Under the pieces are notes generated by a model. That model saw only the letters and a list, made by a program, of their open reading frames with translations, had not been told where the DNA came from and made no database searches. Shown here one piece after another: positions 1 to 5,560 of a stretch of DNA of 22,634 bases (within the stretch, counting starts at the first letter, position 1; the number at the start of each line of letters is the position of its first letter). This DNA is from a virus. The position numbers and the translations under genes are program-made. Where the stretch lies: positions 1 through 22,634 of IMG/VR virus record IMGVR_UViG_3300030382_000719. One strand, written 5' to 3'.

Positions 1-176
1 ATGTGTGCGTTGGGTTTGCTGTTACTTACGGTTGGGCTTTTGATACTGCATTCAATAGAGTACATAAGTCGAATATGTCTAAGCTTGACGCAGAAGGCAA
101 TCCACTCTATAGAGAAGATGGTAAAGTGGTTAAGTCTGACTGCTATGAACCACCGAAACTTGCGGACTTAGTATGA
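1..176 (+). CDS. Unknown protein, C-terminal part (cut by window edge)
   Basis: The third forward frame is open from the left edge to the TGA at 174-176. It encodes about 57 residues, including a hydrophilic stretch that reads like real protein (AEGNPLYREDGKVV) and ends in KLADLV. An aromatic, mildly hydrophobic segment (VGFAVTYGWAFDTAF) lies near the visible start. The stop is 1 bp before the next start codon, which fits the coupled gene packing of this operon. I do not recognise the family. A competing frame (1-171) begins with ATG and a leucine-rich stretch, but its remaining composition looks less protein-like. Confidence 0.55.
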   Translation, partial: VCVGFAVTYGWAFDTAFNRVHKSNMSKLDAEGNPLYREDGKVVKSDCYEPPKLADLV

Positions 177-177
177 T

Positions 178-894
178 ATGGCAGACCTAGACTATTTAGC
201 ATGGCTGCTTTCTGTTTCTTATGAACCAAAGTTGGACGGTGGTGGACAACTTTTAGCACCTGTCTTTTATAAATTATTAAAGGATGAGAAGGTTAAGACT
301 ATATACGAGTGGTGTGCTGGCCCTTCTTGGATTGGGCTATGGTTACTACATAAAGGAGTATGCGAAGAACTTGTTGTATCTGATATAAACCCGAAGGCTA
401 TGGAGCATGTAAAAAAGACGGCAAAAGAAAGTTCTTATCCTGTTAGAACTTACGTCAGTGATAATATGAAAGACATCCCCTCTTGGGAAAAGTTTGATAT
501 AGTTGTTGCAAACCCTCCTAATTATGTTAATATACAAACAAGTCATTCTATTGGGCGTATGCGAGAAGATTTAAGGCCATCGGATATAGATTGGAAAATA
601 CATAAAGATTTTTATAAGAACATAGGAGGATATCTGAAAGAAAAAAGTAAGATGTATATATCAGAAGTCGGTCTTAATGATAAAGAAATATATTTATCTG
701 GTGAAGGATTTTATAATAATACAAAAGAACTATATGATGTTAGAGAAAGAAAACCCATAGAGGATTTTAAAGAGATGATCAAGGAAAACAATTTAGTATT
801 GGATACCGTGATACCATATACACATATGATAAACCAGCATTGGTCTGAAGGCAACGAACTTTCTATGCTTAAAATAGGGTTAAAGAAACAATGA
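178..894 (+). CDS. SAM-dependent methyltransferase, small-domain (HemK/PrmC-like) fold
   Basis: The 238-aa protein has the landmarks of a class I Rossmann-fold methyltransferase. Motif I is near residues 44-50 (EWCAGPS, binding the SAM methionine end). An acidic loop after strand 2 is at D69-I-N71 (ribose contact). Motif IV is VVANPPN at 109-115. An NPP(Y/N) motif is typical of enzymes that methylate planar nitrogens: N6-adenine DNA or RNA methylases and the PrmC/HemK glutamine methylases. The C-terminal third is lysine-rich and AT-rich. No target-recognition domain is visible, so the substrate (DNA base, protein glutamine, RNA or small molecule) is open. It starts 1 bp after the previous stop, and its TGA overlaps the next ATG. 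It may protect phage DNA or modify a host factor, but that is speculation. Confidence 0.75.
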   Translation: MADLDYLAWLLSVSYEPKLDGGGQLLAPVFYKLLKDEKVKTIYEWCAGPSWIGLWLLHKGVCEELVVSDINPKAMEHVKKTAKESSYPVRTYVSDNMKDIPSWEKFDIVVANPPNYVNIQTSHSIGRMREDLRPSDIDWKIHKDFYKNIGGYLKEKSKMYISEVGLNDKEIYLSGEGFYNNTKELYDVRERKPIEDFKEMIKENNLVLDTVIPYTHMINQHWSEGNELSMLKIGLKKQ

Positions 895-971
895 TATATC
901 CTGTACTTTTATCTTTCCTTATGTTATGGTTCATTGCAGTGATGTGGGTTACTTGTGATGTTATATTTTAA
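891..971 (+). CDS. Tiny single-TM peptide (26 aa)
   Basis: This short ORF starts with the ATG of an ATGA overlap with the methyltransferase stop. It encodes 26 residues that are almost entirely hydrophobic (LLSFLMLWFIAVMWV core), enough for one membrane span with hardly any soluble part. Its TAA leads straight into an AAGGAG ribosome-binding site for the next gene. The exact stop-start coupling and hydrophobic content support translation, but a peptide this short could also be a leader that keeps ribosomes moving. The function is unknown. Confidence 0.5.
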   Translation: MIYPVLLSFLMLWFIAVMWVTCDVIF

Positions 972-976
972 AGGAG
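971..976 (+). promoter_or_regulatory. Strong Shine-Dalgarno AAGGAG for the 49-aa ORF
   Basis: AAGGAG lies 6 nt before the ATG at 983 and directly abuts the stop of the upstream 26-aa ORF. It is one of the clearest ribosome-binding sites in the plus-strand operon and supports the reality of the small gene that follows. Confidence 0.7.
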
Positions 977-982
977 AACGAT

Positions 983-1132
983 ATGGAACTACCTATTAAT
1001 CTTGTGAATGATATTGTTAATTATCTAACACGACAACCATACAGAGAAGTTGTTAGTTTAATTAATAAAATTATTCAAGAGCAAGCACAACAACAATCAG
1101 CACAAGAGGAGCTACCTTTAGATGATAACTGA
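983..1132 (+). CDS. Small acidic/Gln-rich hypothetical protein (49 aa)
   Basis: A 49-residue ORF with a strong Shine-Dalgarno. The first 33 residues look amphipathic and helical (LVNDIVNYLTRQPYREVVSL). They are followed by a glutamine/alanine-rich run and the acidic tail EELPLDDN. Its stop lies inside the start of the ribonucleotide reductase gene (11-bp overlap), so the two are probably translationally coupled. I do not recognise a family. Similar short helical proteins often sit before phage nucleotide-metabolism enzymes, but no function can be given. Confidence 0.65.
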   Translation: MELPINLVNDIVNYLTRQPYREVVSLINKIIQEQAQQQSAQEELPLDDN

Positions 1133-3035
1133 CTATCAATCATTCATCCATCAGTCTCGTTATAGCCGCTGGCTTGAGGAGGAGGGGCGTAGAGAAACCT
1201 GGGAAGAAACAGTGACAAGGCTGCTTGATTTCTATAAAGACTTCCTTAAAAATAATCATGGTTATAGTATGCCAAAGGAAGTGTATACCGATCTATATGT
1301 AGCCATCGTAACCATGCAGGTTATGCCTAGCATGAGAGCTATGATGACGGCTGGCCCTGCACTGGAACGTAATCATATTGCTGCTTACAACTGTAGTTAC
1401 CTCCCTGTAGATAGCCCTCGTTCTTTCGATGAGTGCTTATACATACTCATGCATGGCACTGGTGTAGGCTTCAGCGTTGAGAGACAGTTCATCAATCAAC
1501 TTCCTACTATCCCTGATCAATTTGAATCCAGTGAAACTTGTATCGTCGTACAGGACAGTAAGGAAGGATGGTTCAGATCATTCAAAGAACTGATTAACCT
1601 TCTGTATGCTGGTCAGTTACCTCAATGGGATATGTCAAAGGTCAGACCTCAAGGTGCCAAGCTAAAGACATTCGGTGGTAGAGCAAGTGGGCCTGAACCA
1701 TTGAACGAACTATTTAAATTCACCAGTAATATGTTTAAGAATGCTGAAGGTCGAAAGCTCAATAGCCTGGAGTGTCATGACCTAATGTGTAAGATTGCTG
1801 ATGTAGTTGTGGTTGGTGGTGTACGTAGGTCTGCATTGATTAGCCTATCCAACCTTAGTGATGATCGTATGCGTCATGCTAAGTCAGGTGATTGGTGGAA
1901 CACTGAACCTCAACGATCCTTTGCTAACAACTCTGTCTGTTATACAGATGGTTTAGATACAGGTTCCTTCTTACGTGAGTGGAGTTCATTGTATGATAGT
2001 AAGTCAGGGGAGAGAGGCATCTTCAATCGTAATGCTGCACAAGCACAGGCTGCTAAGTATGGCAGAAGAGAAGCAGACATAGAGTATGGAACTAACCCAT
2101 GTAGTGAGATTATCCTACGGCCCAAGCAGTTCTGTAATCTAAGCGAGGTTGTGGTACGAGCAGAGGATACGCTTACTACACTTTTAAACAAGGTCGAATT
2201 GGCAACCATCCTTGGTACGATCCAATCCACCTTTACAGATTTCAAAGGGCTAGGAAGACAGTGGGCTAAGAATACAGAAGAAGAAAGATTGCTTGGTGTA
2301 TCTCTCACAGGCATATTAGATAATGCAATGTTAGCTAATAAGACTAAGGATAATCTTCCTCAGATTCTTTCTGATCTAAGAGAGTATTGTGTAGATGTCA
2401 ATAGAAAATTTTCTAAACAGTTTAATATAGAATCTTCTGCTGCTATCACCTGTGTTAAACCTAGTGGTACTGTTAGCCAACTGGTTGATGCAGCTTCAGG
2501 TATCCATCCTAGACATTCTGAGTACTATATCAGAACGGTTAGAGCGGATAAGAAAGACCCACTAACTCTGTTCATGACTGATGAAGGCTTTCCTGTAGAG
2601 GATGAGAACAAGAAGCCAGAGACAACGGCTGTATTCTCATTCCCAATTAAAGCACCAAAGGATGCTATAACTAGGCACGATATGTCCGCTGTTGATCATC
2701 TAAATATCTGGAGTATCTATGCTGAACACTGGTGCGAACATAAGCCATCAATAACTGTCAGTGTCAAAGAGAATGAGTGGTTAGAGGTTGGTGCTTTTGT
2801 ATATAAGAATTTCTCTACAATGTCAGGGGTAAGTTTCCTTCCTATGTCAGAACATATATACGAACAAGCACCCTATCAGGATTGCACTAAGCAGGAATAT
2901 GAGAAGCTTTTGAAACGTATGCCAAAGAGTATCGATTGGAAGAAGCTTGGTAAGTATGAAAGAGAAGACAATACTATTTCATCACAGACATTCAATTGCG
3001 TTGGTGATTTTTGTGAAGTGGTTGATCTTGTTTAA
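1122..3035 (+). CDS. nrdJ: Class II (adenosylcobalamin-dependent) ribonucleotide reductase, monomeric RTPR type
   Basis: The 637-aa enzyme reduces ribonucleotides to deoxyribonucleotides using a B12-derived radical. Visible landmarks are: N90-C91 (AAYNCSYLPVD, first redox Cys); NPCSE at 325-329, giving the thiyl-radical Cys C327 and catalytic E329; FCNLSE with C338 as the second redox Cys, the same 11-residue spacing as in the Lactobacillus enzyme; a conserved PSGT segment at 447-450 with HPRHSEYYIRTVR after it; and a C-terminal CX4C pair (C626, C631) for reduction by thioredoxin. It is about 100 residues shorter than Lactobacillus RTPR (about 739 aa), as I recall for phage forms. It overlaps the upstream ORF by 11 bp and the next ATG by 1 bp (TAATG). 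One 60-base line I counted here is about 47% GC, against 25% in a line of the methyltransferase gene. The host must make or import cobalamin. Confidence 0.95.
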   Translation: MITDYQSFIHQSRYSRWLEEEGRRETWEETVTRLLDFYKDFLKNNHGYSMPKEVYTDLYVAIVTMQVMPSMRAMMTAGPALERNHIAAYNCSYLPVDSPRSFDECLYILMHGTGVGFSVERQFINQLPTIPDQFESSETCIVVQDSKEGWFRSFKELINLLYAGQLPQWDMSKVRPQGAKLKTFGGRASGPEPLNELFKFTSNMFKNAEGRKLNSLECHDLMCKIADVVVVGGVRRSALISLSNLSDDRMRHAKSGDWWNTEPQRSFANNSVCYTDGLDTGSFLREWSSLYDSKSGERGIFNRNAAQAQAAKYGRREADIEYGTNPCSEIILRPKQFCNLSEVVVRAEDTLTTLLNKVELATILGTIQSTFTDFKGLGRQWAKNTEEERLLGVSLTGILDNAMLANKTKDNLPQILSDLREYCVDVNRKFSKQFNIESSAAITCVKPSGTVSQLVDAASGIHPRHSEYYIRTVRADKKDPLTLFMTDEGFPVEDENKKPETTAVFSFPIKAPKDAITRHDMSAVDHLNIWSIYAEHWCEHKPSITVSVKENEWLEVGAFVYKNFSTMSGVSFLPMSEHIYEQAPYQDCTKQEYEKLLKRMPKSIDWKKLGKYEREDNTISSQTFNCVGDFCEVVDLV

Positions 3036-3259
3036 TGCCTAGTTATCATGATACTCTACAAGTTAGAGATATGAAAGAAATATTAAAGGATAATGTAAAC
3101 AATCTTGAACATCAATTAACTCATGCTAATAGTAGGGTAGCTTCTCTAACAGAAAAACTAGGAAATATCCTTGCTATACATAGAGACTTAGAGTATCATT
3201 TGCAAGGTATAGAAATTTATCTCTCTGATATTAAAGAGTTAATTGGTAAAGGGGAATGA
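3035..3259 (+). CDS. Small coiled-coil hypothetical protein (74 aa)
   Basis: The start codon shares its A with the TAA of nrdJ (TAATG), a classic reinitiation junction. The 74-residue protein shows heptad-like spacing of leucine, isoleucine and valine through most of its length (MKEILKDNVNNLEHQL, then ASLTEKLGNILAI), which predicts a coiled coil. There are no cysteines and no membrane segment. Such proteins often oligomerise or act as scaffold or inhibitor partners. A partner role for the reductase is possible from position alone but cannot be shown here. Confidence 0.75.
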   Translation: MPSYHDTLQVRDMKEILKDNVNNLEHQLTHANSRVASLTEKLGNILAIHRDLEYHLQGIEIYLSDIKELIGKGE

Positions 3260-3438
3260 TAATGCCTTGGTCAAAAGAATTACAAGATAGTTGGAAAGAA
3301 CAACAGAATGTTAAGAATGATCTAAAGGACTGCACTGTTTGTGGTTGCCCTATCACAAAAAAAGATTATGATAACTATAAGATGTGTCCTTGGTGTTATT
3401 CTGAATCTATCATTGATAATGAAGGAGGAATTATATGA
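3256..3438 (+). CDS. Small zinc-ribbon protein (60 aa)
   Basis: The 60-residue protein carries two knuckles, CTVCGC (about residues 26-31) and CPWC (about 44-47). The CxxC...CxxC pattern, with about 15 residues between pairs, is typical of a treble-clef or zinc-ribbon fold binding one Zn2+. Such mini zinc proteins bind nucleic acids or act as adaptors. The substrate here is unknown. The start overlaps the preceding stop by 4 bp (ATGA). A second in-frame ATG two codons downstream (3262) may be the true initiator. The gene carries the AGGAGG ribosome-binding site of the next ORF inside its own 3' end. Confidence 0.75.
   Translation: MIMPWSKELQDSWKEQQNVKNDLKDCTVCGCPITKKDYDNYKMCPWCYSESIIDNEGGII
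3423..3428 (+). promoter_or_regulatory. Consensus Shine-Dalgarno AGGAGG for the 29-aa ORF
   Basis: A full AGGAGG sits 6 nt upstream of ATG 3435 and 9 nt upstream of a second adjacent ATG (3438), inside the 3' end of the zinc-ribbon gene. It is good evidence that the otherwise easily missed 29-codon ORF is translated. Confidence 0.7.
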
Positions 3439-3524
3439 TGACTTTAAAAAGAATAATACAGAAGGTTAAACAGTGGTTGAATAGAAGCGATGCACCAAAG
3501 TATCTTTCTGGTAAAAATAAATGA
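3435..3524 (+). CDS. Small basic peptide (29 aa)
   Basis: A 29-codon ORF with a near-perfect Shine-Dalgarno and an ATGA overlap with the zinc-ribbon gene. The product is strongly basic (LKRIIQKVKQWLNRS, then YLSGKNK) and could form a short amphipathic, nucleic-acid- or membrane-binding helix. Its stop overlaps the next ORF's ATG (ATGA at 3521). No family is recognised. It is called on translation signals and packing alone. Confidence 0.5.
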   Translation: MMTLKRIIQKVKQWLNRSDAPKYLSGKNK

Positions 3525-3604
3525 CTAGCTGGCATGATTTTATATTAGGTTTCTCATGGGCAATAGCACTATTATGTTTGGTATTTTATATCTATCATGT
3601 CTGA
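3521..3604 (+). CDS. Tiny single-TM peptide (27 aa)
   Basis: It starts inside the stop of the 29-aa ORF (ATGA). The 27 residues consist of a short polar head (TSWHDF) followed by one hydrophobic span (ILGFSWAIALLCLVFYIY). This is the second membrane peptide of this size in the plus operon, the other being at 891-971. The stop overlaps the next ORF by 8 bp. Function unknown. Candidate roles include membrane tethering or lysis timing, but there is no sequence evidence for either. Confidence 0.45.
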   Translation: MTSWHDFILGFSWAIALLCLVFYIYHV

Positions 3605-3770
3605 TGTTCTAAAGAGGCAAAGAGATTTCTGGGATGCTAAGGTTAATCGCTATATACAGATGTTTGAATATGGCAGGGATACAGAAGAACAATTTACTGC
3701 TAACATGATACGCATGGGATTTGAGGTTAAGAATATTAATATAGCATTGGAAGAATATTATGGAAGTTAA
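3597..3770 (+). CDS. Small hypothetical protein upstream of thyX (57 aa)
   Basis: A 57-residue ORF overlapping the preceding TM peptide by 8 bp and thyX by 11 bp. It appears helical and amphipathic, with many charged and aromatic residues (RQRDFWDAKVNRYIQMFEYGRD, split by helix-type periodicity), and ends in EEYYGS. No cysteines or membrane segment are present. Position and overlap imply co-translation with thyX. The family is unrecognised. Confidence 0.6.
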   Translation: MSDVLKRQRDFWDAKVNRYIQMFEYGRDTEEQFTANMIRMGFEVKNINIALEEYYGS

Positions 3771-4422
3771 GTATACAGATCATATGGGTAATGATTTATC
3801 AGTTGTAAATGCTGCTCGTGTTTCTTTCGGTAGGAAGTCACATGAAAAAGGGTATGATCAAATTGTAATTGATGGTCATTATAAAACCTGTCCTCATGTT
3901 AGCACCAAAGATCGTAACCTTATTCAGTATCTAGCTGAACATGATCATTGGACACCCTTCGCCCATACTTCTATTACCTTCTACATCGAAGCACCTATCT
4001 TTGTAGCTAGGCAATTAGGCAAGCATCAAGTTGGATTAGTATGGAATGAAATAAGTAGACGGTACACTCATGGTACACCAAAACTTTATTACCCTGATGA
4101 GTGGAGATTAAAAGCTGAGAACAAAAAGCAAGGAAGTTCTGATGAGACTATAGAGTATGCTATTCAACCTGCTTATGTCTTTGCTTTACAATGTTATCAG
4201 AATATGATAGAGTTAGGTATTGCACCTGAACAAGCTCGTATTGTATTGCCACAATCTGCATACACTTCATGGTATTGGACAGGAAGTTTATATGCATTCA
4301 GTAGAGTATGTAGATTAAGGATACAAGATGATGCACAAAAGGAAACACGTATCTTAGCGAAAGAGATTTCTAGTAGGTGTGAGCAGTTATTTCCTGTAAG
4401 CTGGGGGGTGTTATCAGAATGA
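3760..4422 (+). CDS. thyX: FAD-dependent thymidylate synthase ThyX (flavin type)
   Basis: The 220-aa enzyme makes dTMP from dUMP using methylene-tetrahydrofolate, FAD and NADPH. The N-terminal VNAARVSF, the HDHWTPFAHTSITF block (about residues 61-74) and the signature region R84-Q-L-G-K-H-Q then NEISRRY at 96-102 are visible. The C-terminal part has ARIVLPQ (R160) and a WTGSLYAF...R segment followed by DDAQKETR, all typical of ThyX. The signature differs from the bacterial RHRxxSxNExSxRY: KHQ replaces RHR and there is one extra residue before NE. I recall similar variants from marine podophages, so the enzyme is probably active. It sits beside nrdJ in one operon for dNTP supply. Its stop overlaps the next gene (ATGA). 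Confidence 0.93.
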   Translation: MEVKYTDHMGNDLSVVNAARVSFGRKSHEKGYDQIVIDGHYKTCPHVSTKDRNLIQYLAEHDHWTPFAHTSITFYIEAPIFVARQLGKHQVGLVWNEISRRYTHGTPKLYYPDEWRLKAENKKQGSSDETIEYAIQPAYVFALQCYQNMIELGIAPEQARIVLPQSAYTSWYWTGSLYAFSRVCRLRIQDDAQKETRILAKEISSRCEQLFPVSWGVLSE

Positions 4423-4631
4423 AGACAATTAAACAGTGGGTACTGTTACATGATGAGCTTCCCAGAATAGGGTCAGGCTTTAGGCATGTTAATGTTTCAA
4501 TAGGAAAGAAGTGGGCGCATATACAATCTATTGCTACTAAGGTAAGACAACGTATAAAGATAGGGAGATGGGATGAGATTGAAAGGTCTATGAAAAAATA
4601 CTTAGAAAGAAATATAAATAAAAATGTCTGA
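4419..4631 (+). CDS. Basic hypothetical protein (70 aa)
   Basis: It begins in an ATGA overlap with thyX and ends 8 bp inside the homing endonuclease gene. The 70 residues are rich in lysine and arginine (SIATKVRQRIKIGRW and a MKKYLERNINKNV tail), with a short N-terminal segment that could be a beta hairpin (KQWVLLHDELP). A nucleic-acid-binding role is plausible from charge only. No family recognised. It may have been next to the 70-aa ORF at 5348 before the endonuclease gene arrived. Confidence 0.65.
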   Translation: MKTIKQWVLLHDELPRIGSGFRHVNVSIGKKWAHIQSIATKVRQRIKIGRWDEIERSMKKYLERNINKNV

Positions 4632-5358
4632 AGCTTTTGTATATTTATGGTATGATGCAGGATGGAAGCAAACTGGTGGGCCAAGGTATTATATCGGCAA
4701 GCACAAAGGAACATTGGACAGTGGGTATGTATGTTCTTCTAAATATATGAAGCCTGAATGGGGAAAGAGAGGATGTAAAAAGGTAGGATGTAGACATCTA
4801 TTCGGAGAGGAAGGACATCATGGAGATTTCCATAGGCGTGTGCTTGCTTATGGAACTGAACAAGAGATGATAGACTTTGAGATTAAATTATTAGAAACAA
4901 GAAAAGATTATTTTGGAAGTAGGTATTATAATAGGGTGGTAATGTGGACGCCTTGTAACTCTGGTGAAAATAACCCACAGTATAAACATGGTTTGACTAA
5001 TACTTCTGAATATAAGAGAAGCAAACAAAAACGATATCGTGAAAAGAATAGAGAAAAGGAATTGTTAAGAAAGAAACAATATAGAGAACAGAATAGGAAA
5101 AAGTTAGCGTTAAAACAGAAACAATATTGTGAACAGAATAGGGAAAAGGTAGCGTTAAGACATAAACGATATAGAGAACAGAATAGGGAAAAGTTAGTGT
5201 TATATAGGAAACAATATTATGAACAGAATAGAGAAAAGATAGCGTTACGAAGTAGACAATATTATGAACAGAATAGAAAAAAGATATTGTTAAGACAGAA
5301 ACAATGGAGTGAAAGAAAGAAACTAGAAATATTGGAAAGTATTATAAGTGAAAGATAA
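4624..5358 (+). CDS. GIY-YIG family homing endonuclease with tandem basic repeats
   Basis: The 244-aa protein opens with a GIY-YIG-type nuclease core. FVYLWYD (residues 5-11) stands for the GIY strand, and RYYIGKHKG (21-29) for the YIG strand and following turn. A G-x-x-x-S block (YVCSS) follows, then a Cys/His-rich region (CKKVGCRHLFGEEGHH) and an acidic helix EIKLLETRKDYFG with a probable metal-binding Glu. Residues from about 137 form six near-identical 15-residue repeats with consensus QYxEQNREKxALRxK, long basic helices likely to grip DNA. The gene is AT-rich and lies free-standing immediately beyond thyX, overlapping both neighbours slightly. Phage nucleotide-metabolism genes are common homing targets. 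It is a selfish element, though a regulatory or exclusion role is possible. Confidence 0.8.
   Translation: MSEAFVYLWYDAGWKQTGGPRYYIGKHKGTLDSGYVCSSKYMKPEWGKRGCKKVGCRHLFGEEGHHGDFHRRVLAYGTEQEMIDFEIKLLETRKDYFGSRYYNRVVMWTPCNSGENNPQYKHGLTNTSEYKRSKQKRYREKNREKELLRKKQYREQNRKKLALKQKQYCEQNREKVALRHKRYREQNREKLVLYRKQYYEQNREKIALRSRQYYEQNRKKILLRQKQWSERKKLEILESIISER
5032..5301 (+). repeat. Six tandem 45-bp repeats (15 aa each) inside the endonuclease gene
   Basis: Counting codons, six consecutive in-frame 45-bp units run from a CGA codon at 5032 to just before the CAATGG at 5302. Each encodes a variant of [RQ]Y-x-E-[QK]-N-R-[EK]-K-x-x-L-x-x-[KR]. The central units share the DNA core gaacagaataggaaaa or gaacagaatagrgaaaag. 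Divergence between units is low, which suggests recent duplication. Copy number may vary between relatives. Confidence 0.9.
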
Positions 5359-5560
5359 GATAACCTTATTCCAGTACACCGTCTACCTCACACCACATAA
5401 TACGGTTGAGGTAGAGTCCTCTATCCTTGAGCAAGAGGATTGGGATATGGCTATGGAAGATTTCGAAGAGTATGCAGAAGCTACTACCGTTTCCAACTTC
5501 CTTGCTTACCTTAAAAAATTAATGGTATCAATTAACAGTGGAGTTACTACTTACTTTTAA
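5348..5560 (+). CDS. Acidic hypothetical protein, last gene of the plus operon (70 aa)
   Basis: It uses a GTG start (5348) overlapping the endonuclease end by 11 bp, with GGAAAG about 10 nt upstream. The 70 residues are acidic in the middle (SILEQEDWDMAMEDFEEYAEA) and end in a short hydrophobic/aromatic C-terminus (NSGVTTYF). The fold may be a small alpha/beta domain. Its TAA overlaps the stop of the opposite-strand 914-aa gene by 4 bp. Base composition is higher in GC than the endonuclease gene, suggesting this is older phage sequence. Family unknown. Confidence 0.65.
   Translation: MKDKITLFQYTVYLTPHNTVEVESSILEQEDWDMAMEDFEEYAEATTVSNFLAYLKKLMVSINSGVTTYF
5383..5439. other. Tandem inverted repeats near the operon convergence
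   Basis: CTACCTCA (5383-5390) pairs perfectly with TGAGGTAG (5407-5414). The stem can be extended by ACC/GGT across one bulged base. A second stem follows, TCCTCT (5417-5422) with AGAGGA (5434-5439). Both lie in the 5' half of the last plus-strand gene and 118-174 bp past the stop of the last minus-strand gene, so they would fold in the 3' trailer of the structural transcript. No T-run follows on either strand, so neither is a canonical intrinsic terminator. Function is uncertain. Confidence 0.4.

Noticed and set aside
1-171. 57-codon ATG ORF with a leucine-rich start in the first frame
   Set aside because: The overlapping frame ending at 176 has more typical protein composition and ends 1 bp before the next gene. 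The window edge prevents a firm decision.
1940-2314. 124-codon minus-strand ORF inside nrdJ
   Set aside because: It covers the catalytic core of an unmistakable ribonucleotide reductase in the opposite strand and has no own signals.
4370-4714. 114-codon minus-strand ORF across thyX end and endonuclease start
   Set aside because: It crosses three plus-strand genes joined by ATGA-type overlaps, and its composition looks random.
5032-5301. Possible CRISPR or iteron array
   Set aside because: The 45-bp units are contiguous without spacers and keep one reading frame as 15-residue repeats, so they are a protein repeat.
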